NCBI GenBank assembly: GCA_977017575.1
Contig: CDRNVI010000143.1
Location: forward strand, 124,001-188,000
Reading direction: 5' to 3'
DNA: 64,000 bases
Source of the DNA: Paramoeba atlantica
Taxonomy: Eukaryota; Discosea
Shown one piece after another: positions 11,441-20,548 of the stretch. How positions within the stretch are numbered: position 1 is the stretch's first letter; every line of letters starts with the position of its first letter. A model generated the notes under the pieces. It saw only the letters and a list, made by a program, of their open reading frames with translations, was not told where the DNA came from and did no database searches. Position numbers and translations under genes: made by a program.

Positions 11441-12574
11441 TTACAATGAGATAACCAACAGAGAAAAGAAGAGGAGTGAATAAAGAAAAAAGAAAAAAGA
11501 AAGAAGAAAGAAGAAAAAAGAAAAAAGAAAAGAAATAAACGTTTTTCTTGATAAAAAAACGAGCAGCACAAAAAAAAAGAAGTTTGGTTCCATTGAAGAG
11601 ATTTTGTTATTTATTTTCATCTTCTCTCCTTTGGAGGAGGAGAATTGAAAAACTTCTTTTTCGAACCATGTGGTGGGGAAGAAGAACGCTGAGTTCCTTT
11701 TCTTATTTCTAAACATTTTGTCTTTCTCTTCTTCTTCTTCTGGTTCAGTCGCCAACCTCTCTGTGATTTCTTCCAAACGTTTCTTGAGAATAATTTCTGT
11801 TTCCATCATCTTTTTTGACTTCTTTTCTTTTGCTTCAAGATTACAAAGTCTTCTTTCGATGTTTTGTCGTTGGTTTTGAAGCTTTCTTAATTGCCCAAAT
11901 GATCTTGGTTTCCCACAATCTTCCTCTTCTTCCTCTTCTTCCTCAGAGGATTGGATTTCTTCAATCTCCTCTTCCTCTTGTTTGTTTCCGACAATGTCCT
12001 TTTGACTTTTCAAATCAACAAGATTCTCTCGAACTTGGGTTTTGTTTTCAGTCAACCGTTCCTTTCTTTGTTGGAGAGCCACAATCTTTTCTTCAAGAAC
12101 ATCAATCTGATCTGCCAGTTTCTTGTCGCGTTTACTGAGAATTTCAATCTCCTTCTCTCTCTTCTGTTGTTCCTTGAGTCTTTTCTGAGGGTTCTCAAAA
12201 ACTTCATCCCCCACTTTCTCAACCTTCTTCTCTTCATCATCACCCACTCGATTTTCGACCTCTTTAATCTCCTTTTCGGTTTCTTCTTCGACTTGACTCT
12301 CCACTGCTTTTGCTGTCTTGTTCTTTTTTGGAATAACAAACAAAGCATCTTCCAAGTCTTGATCACGTTTCACAAAGACGACATCACACTCATCGTCAAG
12401 ATAGAACACTCGAACCGCAGTTGAAGTTCCGTACACATCCTGGATCTTCCTTCGGAGACTTCGAAAGTCTTGAGCTTGAACAGAACACACTCTTCCATTC
12501 TCAGTGTTTCGAACTTCCCACCACTCTTCTTCTTCTCTTTCGACAATCGACATCAACTGAACTCTCATCACCAT
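11441..12574 (-). CDS. PB1-domain coiled-coil protein
   Basis: A 377-codon uninterrupted frame. Residues about 1-85 form a PB1 domain: the OPCA acidic motif reads FYLDDECDVVFVKRDQDLED at about residues 57-76, with the DLEDAL end typical of the fold. PB1 domains mediate heterodimerisation of signalling and autophagy scaffolds. Residues about 100-270 are charged and heptad-like (KRLKEQQKREKEIEILSKRD, then DQIDVLEEKIVALQQRKERL), predicting a long coiled coil with acidic glutamate runs. The last 70 residues become hydrophobic and Phe-rich. That part may be a tail anchor, or read-through of a retained intron or 3' UTR, because its composition resembles the local pyrimidine tracts. The start at 12574 precedes the domain directly. 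Partner and pathway are unknown. Palindrome HP1-b lies just downstream. Confidence 0.75.
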   Translation of the reverse strand: MVMRVQLMSIVEREEEEWWEVRNTENGRVCSVQAQDFRSLRRKIQDVYGTSTAVRVFYLDDECDVVFVKRDQDLEDALFVIPKKNKTAKAVESQVEEETEKEIKEVENRVGDDEEKKVEKVGDEVFENPQKRLKEQQKREKEIEILSKRDKKLADQIDVLEEKIVALQQRKERLTENKTQVRENLVDLKSQKDIVGNKQEEEEIEEIQSSEEEEEEEEDCGKPRSFGQLRKLQNQRQNIERRLCNLEAKEKKSKKMMETEIILKKRLEEITERLATEPEEEEEKDKMFRNKKRNSAFFFPTTWFEKEVFQFSSSKGEKMKINNKISSMEPNFFFFVLLVFLSRKTFISFLFSFFFFLLSFFFFLYSLLFFSLLVISL

Positions 12575-12817
12575 ATTTTGATTGATTGATTGTTGTTTTT
12601 CTGTTTCAAGTTATCCAGAAAAAGAAATGTTTTGAATTAAAAACAAAACCTGAGGGTGTGGTTGATTGTGTTTGTTGTCGTTCACGAGGGAATGAGAGGG
12701 GGGGTGTGGCGAGAAGGAACACCAATCAAAATTGAACAAAAAAAAACAAAAAAAATCACTGAAAGAACAACCAAAAACACACACACAGAAAAAAAAAAAA
12801 GAAAAAAAGTGCTGATA

Positions 12818-12836
12818 GGACCTGAAATAGAGGTCC
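12818..12836 (+). repeat. Twin hairpin, first copy
   Basis: GGACCTGAAATAGAGGTCC folds with a 5 bp GGACC/GGTCC stem. It is repeated 28 bp further on, about 250 bp upstream of the PB1 gene start. Confidence 0.6.
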
Positions 12837-12845
12837 ATCATATTC

Positions 12846-12864
12846 GGACCCAAAATAGAGGTCC
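12846..12864 (+). repeat. Twin hairpin, second copy
   Basis: GGACCCAAAATAGAGGTCC has the same stem as the first copy. The pair could be a dimeric protein-binding site upstream of the PB1 gene; inference. Confidence 0.6.
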
Positions 12865-13190
12865 GTTTTTCTTTTTTTTGTTTTTTGTGTTTTTTTGTTC
12901 GTTTGGGTTTTTTTTTTGGTTTTCCTCAGTCTTTCTTTTTCCTCTTTCTCTTTTCTTCTGTCTTTTCTTATCTTTCTTTTTGTGGGTTGTTAATTTTTTT
13001 TCCTTCTCTTTCTTTGTTTTTTCTTTGTTTTTTTCTTTCTTTTTTTGAAATTCCACCACTTTTTCTCTCTTTCCATTGAGGTTTTTTCTCTTTTCTCTTT
13101 TCTCTTTTCTTTTTTCTCTTTTCTTTCTTTTCTCTCATCTTTCTTTTCTCTTTCTCTTTTCTTTTTATTAATTTAGATTGATATGAAAAG
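12865..13190. repeat. Pyrimidine-rich tract upstream of 5S
   Basis: TTTTCTTT simple sequence; no gene. Confidence 0.7.
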
Positions 13191-13212
13191 AAGAAAAAAA
13201 AGAAGAGAAAGT

Positions 13213-13330
13213 GTCTTCGGTCATACCCAGTTGAAAGCACCCGATCCCATCAGAACTCGGAAGTTAAGCAGCTGTGGGCTCGGTTAGTAGAATGGTGGGT
13301 GACCACATTCGAATCCCGAGTGCTGAAGAC
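13213..13330 (+). rRNA. 5S ribosomal RNA, copy 1
   Basis: 118 nt. Starts GTCTTCGGTCATACCC and closes with GAAGAC pairing to GTCTTC. Carries the universal CCGATCCCATCAGAACTC segment and the internal Pol III control region AGTTAAGC ... GGGTGACCACATT. Identical in sequence to the second copy at 61461, and both share the flank AAGAAGAGAAAGT. A T/C tract follows as terminator, and the poly(A) end of a retroelement sits against it. Confidence 0.97.
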
Positions 13331-13353
13331 CTTCTCTTTTCTTTTTTTTTTCT

Positions 13354-13387
<34 letters not shown>

Positions 13388-13914
13388 CAATGAAAGAGAT
13401 TTTTATTCGAAATAGATGGTTGTAAGAGAAGGGAATGGTTCTCACCCAGTGAGAGGAGGAACTGCAGAAAAAGGAGGTAGTACATGTGGAAAGAAGAGGG
13501 GGGAATGGAAATGTCATTTGGATTGAGAGATGATGAGAAGCACAGAGAGTGATGGGTCAAAAGGGGGTTGCTGGGTTTTAGATTTTCCTGTATGCTCATC
13601 ATGTGGTTTGCCATTGCTTTCATTAGTGCAGCTGAAATCTTCTTCTTTGCTGTTCTTAAGAAGAGGGGGAGGGGGTTGGCATCCAGGACCTGGTCATTTT
13701 GGAGGGCAATTGAGGCGAGGGACTGTAGGAGTGCACTAATGTCAGGGGATATTCCACCACCTGAGGATGAAGATGCTGGAAGGAAGATGACTTCACCTTG
13801 GAGAAATGGAAAGAGTTATTTGTTTAAGGGTCCGTTTCTCCTCAGGGGTGTCTCTGCCCCTTCCTGCATTAAAGTCTGTTTCAGTCAGACATCTGTCCAC
13901 ATATTCTCTGCATT

Positions 13915-14655
13915 TCATGATCCTGGCATGGTGTGCAGCAGGTGAGAGGGTGTTGAGTATGGGGGGTCAGAGTGGGTTTTGGTGGGTGTTTGGATCACAC
14001 AGTGAAAGTGGGGGGTTTTGTGGGTTGACACAACTCGGACATCAATACACAGATCCTGGTCGCCTTGCCACTCGCGGATTGTAAGATCAGGTTGCTTGTG
14101 TGACTTCCCAATTGGCCGGTAGGCTCCATCTTGGATTGTTGTTTTTCCCGCCCAGCTGGCAATGTTCTTGAGTTCGTCACGGAGAGCATGGTGTCTTCTT
14201 GTGTGGTTCCTCTTCCATGACTGGTGCAATCTGAGAGGTGGAGGGAGGATGCAGCACAGAGTTCTTTTTCACAGAATCCACACTTGACAGTCCCAAGTTC
14301 GCAGAGAGCCCCAAGGTGTGGGTCAACTATGTCAAGCCTACATCGGTAGGCTGAGCGAAAATCTTCAGCATTTAAGGCTCGATATGGCTTTGGCCCAGAG
14401 GTGGTCCTTGTCTGGGTAGGCTGTCATCCACAAGTGGGTGGTGGGGCCAACCTCATTCTCACAGATTGCACGGCAGAGGTTTTTGTCTTGTGTTGGGTCC
14501 ATGATCTTCTTTTTGACATCCTGAAGTTCACAGGAGGTGAACTTCTTCTGTGGTTTGTAGTTTTCTCCAGTGCCCATTGAGTCAGATGGTGGCTCTGTCA
14601 ATCGAGTTAGGAGCTCATGGACAGAGGTACCACTTGGCAGTTTCCACTCGCTCAA
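13915..14655 (-). pseudogene. Retroelement C-terminal zinc cluster and nuclease-like domain
   Basis: In two frames: CGFCEKELCAASSLHLSDC (zinc-binding Cys/His cluster, about 14285-14225), then RHHALRDELKNIASWAG, KQPDLTIREW and DLCIDVRVVSTH. The order RH-ALRDEL ... PDL ... D-R-V is typical of the C-terminal region after the RT in a family of eukaryotic retroelement polyproteins and resembles a PD-(D/E)XK-like core. That assignment is my inference. The upstream part (14655-14365) includes LWMTAYPDKDHLWAKAISSL. Confidence 0.5.
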
Positions 14656-15497
14656 GATGAAGCTTTCAAAATGGTCATATATGCTTGGTGGAGAGCCTGG
14701 CGCTGGGGTGAGTCACTCTTCCAGAAGTCTTCAAAGAGGTTGATAAGTTCAGGTTTGAACTCAGAGCAGGATCGGTAGACTGAGATCCAGGAGCCAAGGA
14801 AGGCTGCTTGGTGGGTGTTCTGAGAGTAGCTCAAGCCACCACCACCTTTTGACTTTGGAAGGCCTGCAGCTTCTACTCGAGAGAGATGGAGTTCTTTGTT
14901 TGGATGCAGGTGGGGGACTTGGAGGGGGTTGAGGAGGTAATTGATGTTTGTTGTAGTGGTTTGCTTGATGAAGTCTTGGAAAGGGGTTAAAGAGAGAGGT
15001 GTTGTGCGACAGATGTATGTTAGTTTGGGTGTGATGGTTTTGACAAAAAGCTCGAGACTTTCATGGGGGTTGGAGAACATTATTAAACAGTGGTCTTGTG
15101 ATGCTTGTTGGTATTCTTGAGCAAGGGTGTGAAGCCACTTGGAAATTTGAGTGTTCAGCCCGATGGGTGACCCTAGAACTGTGATTACTTCCGCCTTCCC
15201 AATGCCAAGATTTTTGAGGTCATTGCTCCTGGGCGCTTCGGGAGAGAAACAGACCATTTTGCCCCTTTCTGTGCCAAGTTTGAGGTTGGCATTTGGGAGG
15301 ACACTCTGGATCTGAGTGGTGATTTCTGCAATGGCAACCAGGCTCCCACAAACAAATATATCATCGACAAAGAGGAGAAGAAGAAGTGCATTCGGTGGAG
15401 CATCAACCTTCTGAAAGATTGGATTGAGGATTCCATGAAATCCCAGACAAAAGAAAATTGTCCCGAGGGGATCTCCTTGCTGGACACCCTCCTCCAT
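14652..15497 (-). pseudogene. Reverse transcriptase, palm motifs B and C and thumb (retroelement fragment)
   Basis: Longest intact stretch of the element, 281 codons. QGDPLGTIFFCLGF is RT motif B, and LLFVDDIFVCG is motif C with the catalytic Asp pair (FVDD in place of YxDD). Downstream SKGGGGLSYSQNTHQAAFLG matches the GG-GL ... A-FLGSW block after the RT thumb in this retroelement family. Motif A lies in the neighbouring fragment in another frame, so the two must once have been contiguous. Confidence 0.75.
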
Positions 15498-15516
15498 GGT
15501 GAGGGTGTGGTTCCGG

Positions 15517-15907
15517 TCATGAGAGAGTGAGGGGTGTTACCGAAGAATAGAAGGTGTAGAGGTATGGAAGTAATACAGGGGCCAGCTGGACTGTGCTCTC
15601 AAAGATGGTTTTTCTTGAGATGGAATTGAAGGCATTAACAATGTCCAGTTTCGCAGCATAATGTTGTGGGTGGAGGTGGAGATAGGTGTGATATTGCTTT
15701 GTGGACCATTTCTGCACCACTTGGCAAGCATACACCATACTGATGGGACAATTTCTCAGGAATTCCCTCGTGTTGGACTTCAAGAACAAGTGCTAATCGC
15801 TGCCCACCTCTTGAGAACTTCAGCAACACCAATTGGACGGATCCCTTTGTCCCCTTTTGCCAGAGGAATGAAGAGAGAGGTTGCCATGATGTTGTGTATG
15901 GTTTCAT
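15517..15907 (-). pseudogene. Reverse transcriptase, motif A segment
   Basis: Two overlapping frames. One contains EKLSHQYGVCLPSGAEMVHK, the conserved block before the palm (L-P-QYGVG-PGGAE in relatives). The other contains KLDIVNAFNSISRK, RT motif A with its catalytic Asp. The frame change between them, around 15700, is a disabling indel. Confidence 0.7.
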
Positions 15908-16391
15908 TGAGTTTTTGATTGGTGATTAAGACAGTCAATTCTTTGAGGGTTGAGCGGAGTTCTCGGTCTGTGCATAGGAGTGTGACAAACTCATAAGACG
16001 TGCGGCCTTTTGGAAGTCTCTGAAGGGCCAGATCAAGTGAGTCAAAGGACTGAAACTCATCTTGTTCAAGGATTGCTGGTTTCCAGTCAGGAATTTCGGC
16101 TCGATCTGGTGGAGTCCACGCCTGCTCAGATCTTGGGTAGAGGTTCTTCACAGTTTCACGATTTTCTGGGACTGAGAGATCCCTGAATCCACTCTTGGAT
16201 TGAAGCTTCCTTGCAGCTTTGGAGAGATGTCCTTTTCTGACCTCTTCAATAATCTGGTCTGCCTTGGTTTTCTTGGTGGACTTCTGCCTCCTCTTTTGCT
16301 TGAGTTTGCTGAGCTCACCCTCAAGTTTTTTGTGGAGTCTCTCCCACTCAAAATTTCGCACCATGGTGCATCGAGATTTCACTTCTTTCAT
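15780..16391 (-). pseudogene. Retroelement pre-RT region and RT fingers
   Basis: 203 codons with a basic coiled segment (KKLEGELSKLKQKRRQKSTK) then SLFIPLAKGDKGIRPIGVAE, the RT finger motif with the GIRPI(G/A)V signature of this element class. The frame breaks just after VLKRW. Confidence 0.7.
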
Positions 16392-16472
16392 TCCTTGAGT
16401 ACCCCTTCTAAGGCAGCCAAAGATCCATTTTGGGAGGAGGATCAGGAGTTGGGGTATCTTATGAAAGAGGTG

Positions 16473-16937
16473 TCATACAGCACAAAAAGTTTTGATGACT
16501 GTATCACGAAGGCAGAGTGGTACTGAGTCCATGTAGCAGAGGGGGATGTGTTTTGAGAAGGAGTCTCCTTCAAGAGAGAGGATGAAGTTCATTGTAGTCT
16601 CTTCTTTGCTTCCATGAGGAAGGGTTGTAGAGCGCCCATGATTGAAGAAGAGTTGTTGGATGTGTTGTGGGTCTGGGTCGAGGATGGGTGTGATTCTCCA
16701 GGTGTTGTCAGGGCATCCTCTGTGTACTGCTAAACTTGTGATCCTATCTGCCAAAGAGTTGTTCTTGCGGTTTCTCCAGTTAATATGGTTTTCAGGGCTT
16801 GGGAGAATGGATGAGAGAGTGGACAATTTCCTTGTTCTCATGAACGACACAGAGTGATGAGCTTCCAACACACCATCCATTTGGGTTGGTAGCAACAGAT
16901 CCATCCCCACAGATGAAAAAGAAGTTGTCTTTGACAT
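16473..16937 (-). pseudogene. Retroelement segment with RNase H-like start
   Basis: A frame adjoining this one reads FICGDGSVATNPNGWCVGSS, resembling an RNase H active-site strand (D-G-S ... GW). Its end then merges with this segment (NHINWRNRKNNSLADRITSL). A second piece of the same sequence (GDGSCCTNSKGWCVGSS) lies at 38650-38700, confirming that this motif belongs to a dispersed element. It sits before rather than after the RT here, which is unusual. Confidence 0.45.
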
Positions 16938-17099
16938 TTGTGAGCGAGATTTCGGGAGGCTGTGGTGCAGGTTTCCAGTGTTGCCAGAACTGTAGGAGAA
17001 AGGCTATTCTCCCTGTGCTACTTGCGATTCGAGAGAAGGGGGATGATATCTCATCTTGCTTTGTTTGTTGAGCATTTTTGAAATCTGAGGAGAGAATGG

Positions 17100-17995
17100 G
17101 AGTAAGGTCTTAGTTTTTCTGTTGGCCACCAAAGAAGTGGTTGATTCCAAGTCCAAGGAGGTCACAAGCTCTGCATGTTTGGAGGGAGCTTGTTCTTGTG
17201 CGATCCAAGTTTCTGAAGTGGGGGACAGTTAAGACTATATCTTCAAAGGAGCCATTTTTGAAGAGTTCAAGGATAAGGGAGAGGGAGGGAGGAGTTTGTT
17301 GAAAAGAAGGTGGGCCATGAGAAGAAGGGCGGTGGGAAAGTTGTTGGGGAGGGGGAGCGAGAGGGGAGTGAGAGGGGGTGTGGGAAGGGAGGTGGTGAGG
17401 TGGGCTTGGGGGGGGGCAAATGAGGTGGATGGGAAGGAGGGTGGAGAGGTGTGTGAGGTGAGGGGTGAGATGGGGGAGGAGGAAAAGGGGTGATGGGATG
17501 GTTTTCTGTGCTGTTGTGGCATTGTGTTGAACAATAATGCATTTGGCAGTGGTTACAGGAGATGTGGGAGCCAACTTCTGCTTTACCATTGCATTCAGGG
17601 TTGTTACATGAAGGGGGAGGGGTGCTGGAGGGATTGAGATCAGGATTAAGATTGAGATGAAGAGTGGGATAGGGAATGGGGGAGGGGAGTGGGGAGGGAG
17701 GGGGGGAGGGAAGTGGGGAGGGAGGGTGGGAGGGAATTGGGGAGGGAGGGTGGGAGGGGGGATTGGAGGGAGAGCAGGGAGGGGAGGTTAGGGATGGGAG
17801 AGGTTGGGGGGGGGGGGGAGGAAGAGGGTGACAGAGAGTTTGTGACTTCCTGTGGTGGGAAAAGGAGCAGAATGTAAGGAGGCACTTCTCACATTGGGAG
17901 ACTATTACTTTTTGGTGTTGGCCTCTGCATCTTCAGTACGAGCAATTGCCAAGGAATTTTGGAGGATGTGAAGTTGTCTTCTGGGCCTGAGGATT
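17100..17995 (-). pseudogene. Retroelement N-terminal zinc-finger and Pro-rich region
   Basis: The frame around 17600-17510 reads CNNPECNGKAEVG, SCNHCQMHYCSTQCHN: a MYND-like C-x(3)-C ... CxxC ... YC-xxx-C arrangement. A weaker sister at 17960-17840 (RCRGQHQKVIVSQCEKCLLT then FCSFSHH) carries an in-frame TGA. Between and after them the coding strand is Pro/Ser-rich (17480-17300 and 17860-17650), which makes the plus strand extremely G-rich. Confidence 0.5.
17680..17820 (+). other. G-rich tract with quadruplex potential
   Basis: Dense GGGG/GGGAGGG runs on the plus strand (e.g. TGGGGAGGGAGGGGGGG). This is the antisense side of the Pro-rich retroelement linker. Confidence 0.6.
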
Positions 17996-18559
17996 GTCCA
18001 TTCGATTTAGTTCTTTTTCTCTTTCTTTTCTGTTTCTTTCATTCTTTTCTTTTTCTGATTTTTCTCTTTCTTCCTCTTTTTTTCCATTCTTTTTCCTTCC
18101 TGTTTTTTTTCCTCCTCTATTTTCTTTTTCTTTTTGTTCTCTTCCTTTCTTTTCTCTCTTTCTTTGTTGTTTCTGCTCCTGCTCTCTTGCTTTTTTGGGG
18201 TTCTCTTTGTCTTTTTCCTTGCTTTTCTCTTTCTCTGACCTTTTCTTTTTTTCCTTCTTTTTCTTTCTCTTGCTCTCCTTCTTGGCTGCAACTCTTTTCT
18301 GAGTGAAGTTTTGGGAACCGAAAGTTTTCTGTGCTATCTGGTTTGAGGGTGCCCAGGATCAAGAGGCATGGCTGTGGCAATCTCAAAAATCTTTTGTTAT
18401 GTCAGGGGTGGGGAGCAGAGCTTTTGAAGGTGGGGTTTGAGAGGAAGAGGGGAGAGTGGGTATTGATTTGGATGAAGTGGGAAGTGATTGGTGGTGTGGT
18501 TGGTTTGTGGTTTGTTGTTTGTTGTTTTTCAAGGGGGAAAAAGTCTTTTTTTTTTCTCT

Positions 18560-18960
18560 TTTTTTCTTTTCTTTTTCTTTTGAAATCTCTTTTTTTTTTC
18601 CTTTCCTCCCCTCCCTCCTTTTTTTTTTTTTGTCTTTTTGTCTTTTTCACTTTGTTTTTGTTTTTCTTTTCTTTCTCTTTCATTCTTCTTCTCTCTTTTG
18701 GGATTTTTGAATTCTTTGTTTTTCTTTTGTCTCTCCTTTCTCCCTTTCTCACCACCACTCTTTCTCTCTTTCTAGAGTGCAAACATGTCCAAAGTTGTGC
18801 AGGTAGTGCCATGACAAAGACTTTTTTCTTTTTTTGTTCTTTTGTTTTGGAGTTGAATTGTTCTGGCCCTTGAAATTGCTCAAAAAAATTATTGTACAAC
18901 TTTGATTAAGGCAGGTATTTCTTTCAATCCCCAAAATTTTTTTGGATTTTAAATTCAAAG
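18560..18960. other. Pyrimidine-rich interval, no gene seen
   Basis: TTTTCTTT-type sequence with a non-repetitive patch at 18770-18960. No supported gene. Confidence 0.5.
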
Positions 18961-18989
18961 ACCCTCTTCTTGAAACTGATCTTTTTTTT

Positions 18990-20465
18990 TTTTGAAAAAA
19001 GACTCATGAAACCCATAAAGAAGCGATTCTTGAAAGTAGTGCAAGCTGAGTGTGAATATTGTCAAGGACCAGACCACAAAGCAATGACTTATGCTGGACC
19101 ATTCATTGCTGTTCCTTCCTTGTCTGAGGAGAAATGGTGAAGACAATTAAAAAAGGTTTTAGATTGAAAAATTATTAGAGAAGGACTCACCTCCTAGAAC
19201 CAATGATTGAAACACTGAAAATTGTGAATTGTTGTTGAACATTTTGTTTTGAATGAAAATGGTTGTTTTTCTTTATTGGCCCCCAAATTCTTTGATAAAG
19301 TTGGGCAATCTGCTTTTGTGGAAGTGGTGGGGAATTTTCTGGTGGTTTATGAAGTGGTCATGATTGAAACAAGGAAAGCCAACCTGCTTGTGGTTATTTT
19401 ATTTGCTGCCCACCACACATCAAAGCATTTAATAACCTTGATCTTTTTGTTGATAAAAGTTCATCATTTGATTGATCTTCCTGAGGAAATTTCATTTCAT
19501 GACCTCCTTGCTTGCAAAGAAGACTGAGGAGGATGAGGAGAATGATAAAAAAGGAAAAGAAGAAGAGGAGGAGCAGGTAAGAACTCTTGAACTTGGTGCT
19601 GGTGGATTGCAATTCTCTTTCTTCCCTTGATATGGCCCAGAGAAATATTTCTCCTGCAATTTGAGAATTTTTCCGAATTTTTTTGAAAAAAGACCCTACT
19701 CTTCCATCACCAACCACAATCCAATAGATTTGTTGTGAAGGCAGCATCCAATCAAAATTAGAAGTACTACTATGAGTCCAAGAATGAAAATCCTCAACTC
19801 TCTCTCATGATGAAAGTTCATTACAAGGACAAAATCTTCTTTCTATTGGGATCCAGGGCAAAGGTAGGTATGTTAATTTAGGTATTTGAGAAACAGTTGA
19901 TCATGATGCCCTGTCAATTGCAAAGGATATTTTTTCTCTTTTAAATGGTCTCCAAAATCTGGCAAAGAAATTCCCTAAAACCCAGTCCTTTTCAGATTCT
20001 TTGAGCCTCTCTTCCTTTGAATCTGTGATGGGGGATCATACTCCTTCAAACCCAGCAGCAGTTGGAGAATTGAGTCAAATGGCTGGAAAAATCCTTCAGA
20101 TTCTTGGTTGCCATGCCCATAAATGTGATCTTGTTGAAGAAGCTTTTTGAAAGGTCCTAATTAAAAATCTGTTTTTTTGAGTTGAACAGGTTGTTGATGA
20201 TGATAGTCTTGATTGTGGTGGTGGATCTGACTTATTGATGAAAGCTCCAACAAGAGTGAAAAATATTCACTCTTCTTCATACTTTCTGTATCAACTTGGA
20301 AAACTTGCATTGACTTCATTAAACAAGTATGGGCATTCTGAAAAATTTCAAGTCTGGACAGCACAACATAATTTTATCCACCACCACCTCACACCTCTCC
20401 ACTCAAATCAGTTTTTAGTTTATTCATACAATAGTTTGACTTGTTATCAAGACTTACACTATTAG
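18990..20465 (+). pseudogene. Repeat-family gene of unknown function, copy 2 (degenerate)
   Basis: Plus-strand relative of the gene at 116-1440. An early piece at about 19003-19140 contains ECEYCQGPDHKAMTY, a possible zinc knuckle (CxxC-x(4)-H). A frame at 19249-19527 reads FDKVGQSAFVEVVGNFLVVY. From 19796: VHYKDKIFFLLGSRAK, then ETVDHDALSIAKDIFSLLNG, NLAKKFPKTQSF, SLSLSSFESVMGDH, GCHAHKCDLVEEAF. From 20235 to the TAG at 20465: YGHSEKF and LHSNQFLVYSYN. In-frame stops near 19888 and frame changes mark it as broken or multi-exon. It ends about 85 bp before the satellite array. Confidence 0.5.
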
Positions 20466-20548
20466 GAAATGTTTGTGGGAAGTTGTTTGCCTTCTTCCAC
20501 TTGAACATTTGAAATAGAGAATGAACAAGAAATTATTAAAAGTGATTT

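Larger units (their letters stand above)
13356..18543 (-). mobile_element. Degenerate non-LTR-like retroelement inserted beside 5S rRNA
   Basis: About 5.2 kb on the minus strand. The 3' end is a 31-base poly(A), seen as poly(T) at 13357-13387. From 5' to 3' it encodes a basic K/E/R region (18390-18010), two zinc-finger-like clusters (about 17960-17840 and 17600-17510), a Pro/Ser-rich linker, an RNase H-like stretch (about 16930-16810), a reverse transcriptase (16200-14900), a C-terminal zinc cluster and an endonuclease-like tail (14290-13980). At least four frame changes and several stops show it is dead. The 16 bp TCTTTTTTTTTTCTCT occurs at 13340-13355 and 18544-18559 and may be the target-site duplication, but the tract is low in complexity. 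The 5' end after that repeat reads as an A/C-rich leader. Confidence 0.7.

Noticed and set aside
17296..17493. G/R/E-rich plus-strand frame
   Set aside because: It is the antisense of the Pro-rich linker of the retroelement.
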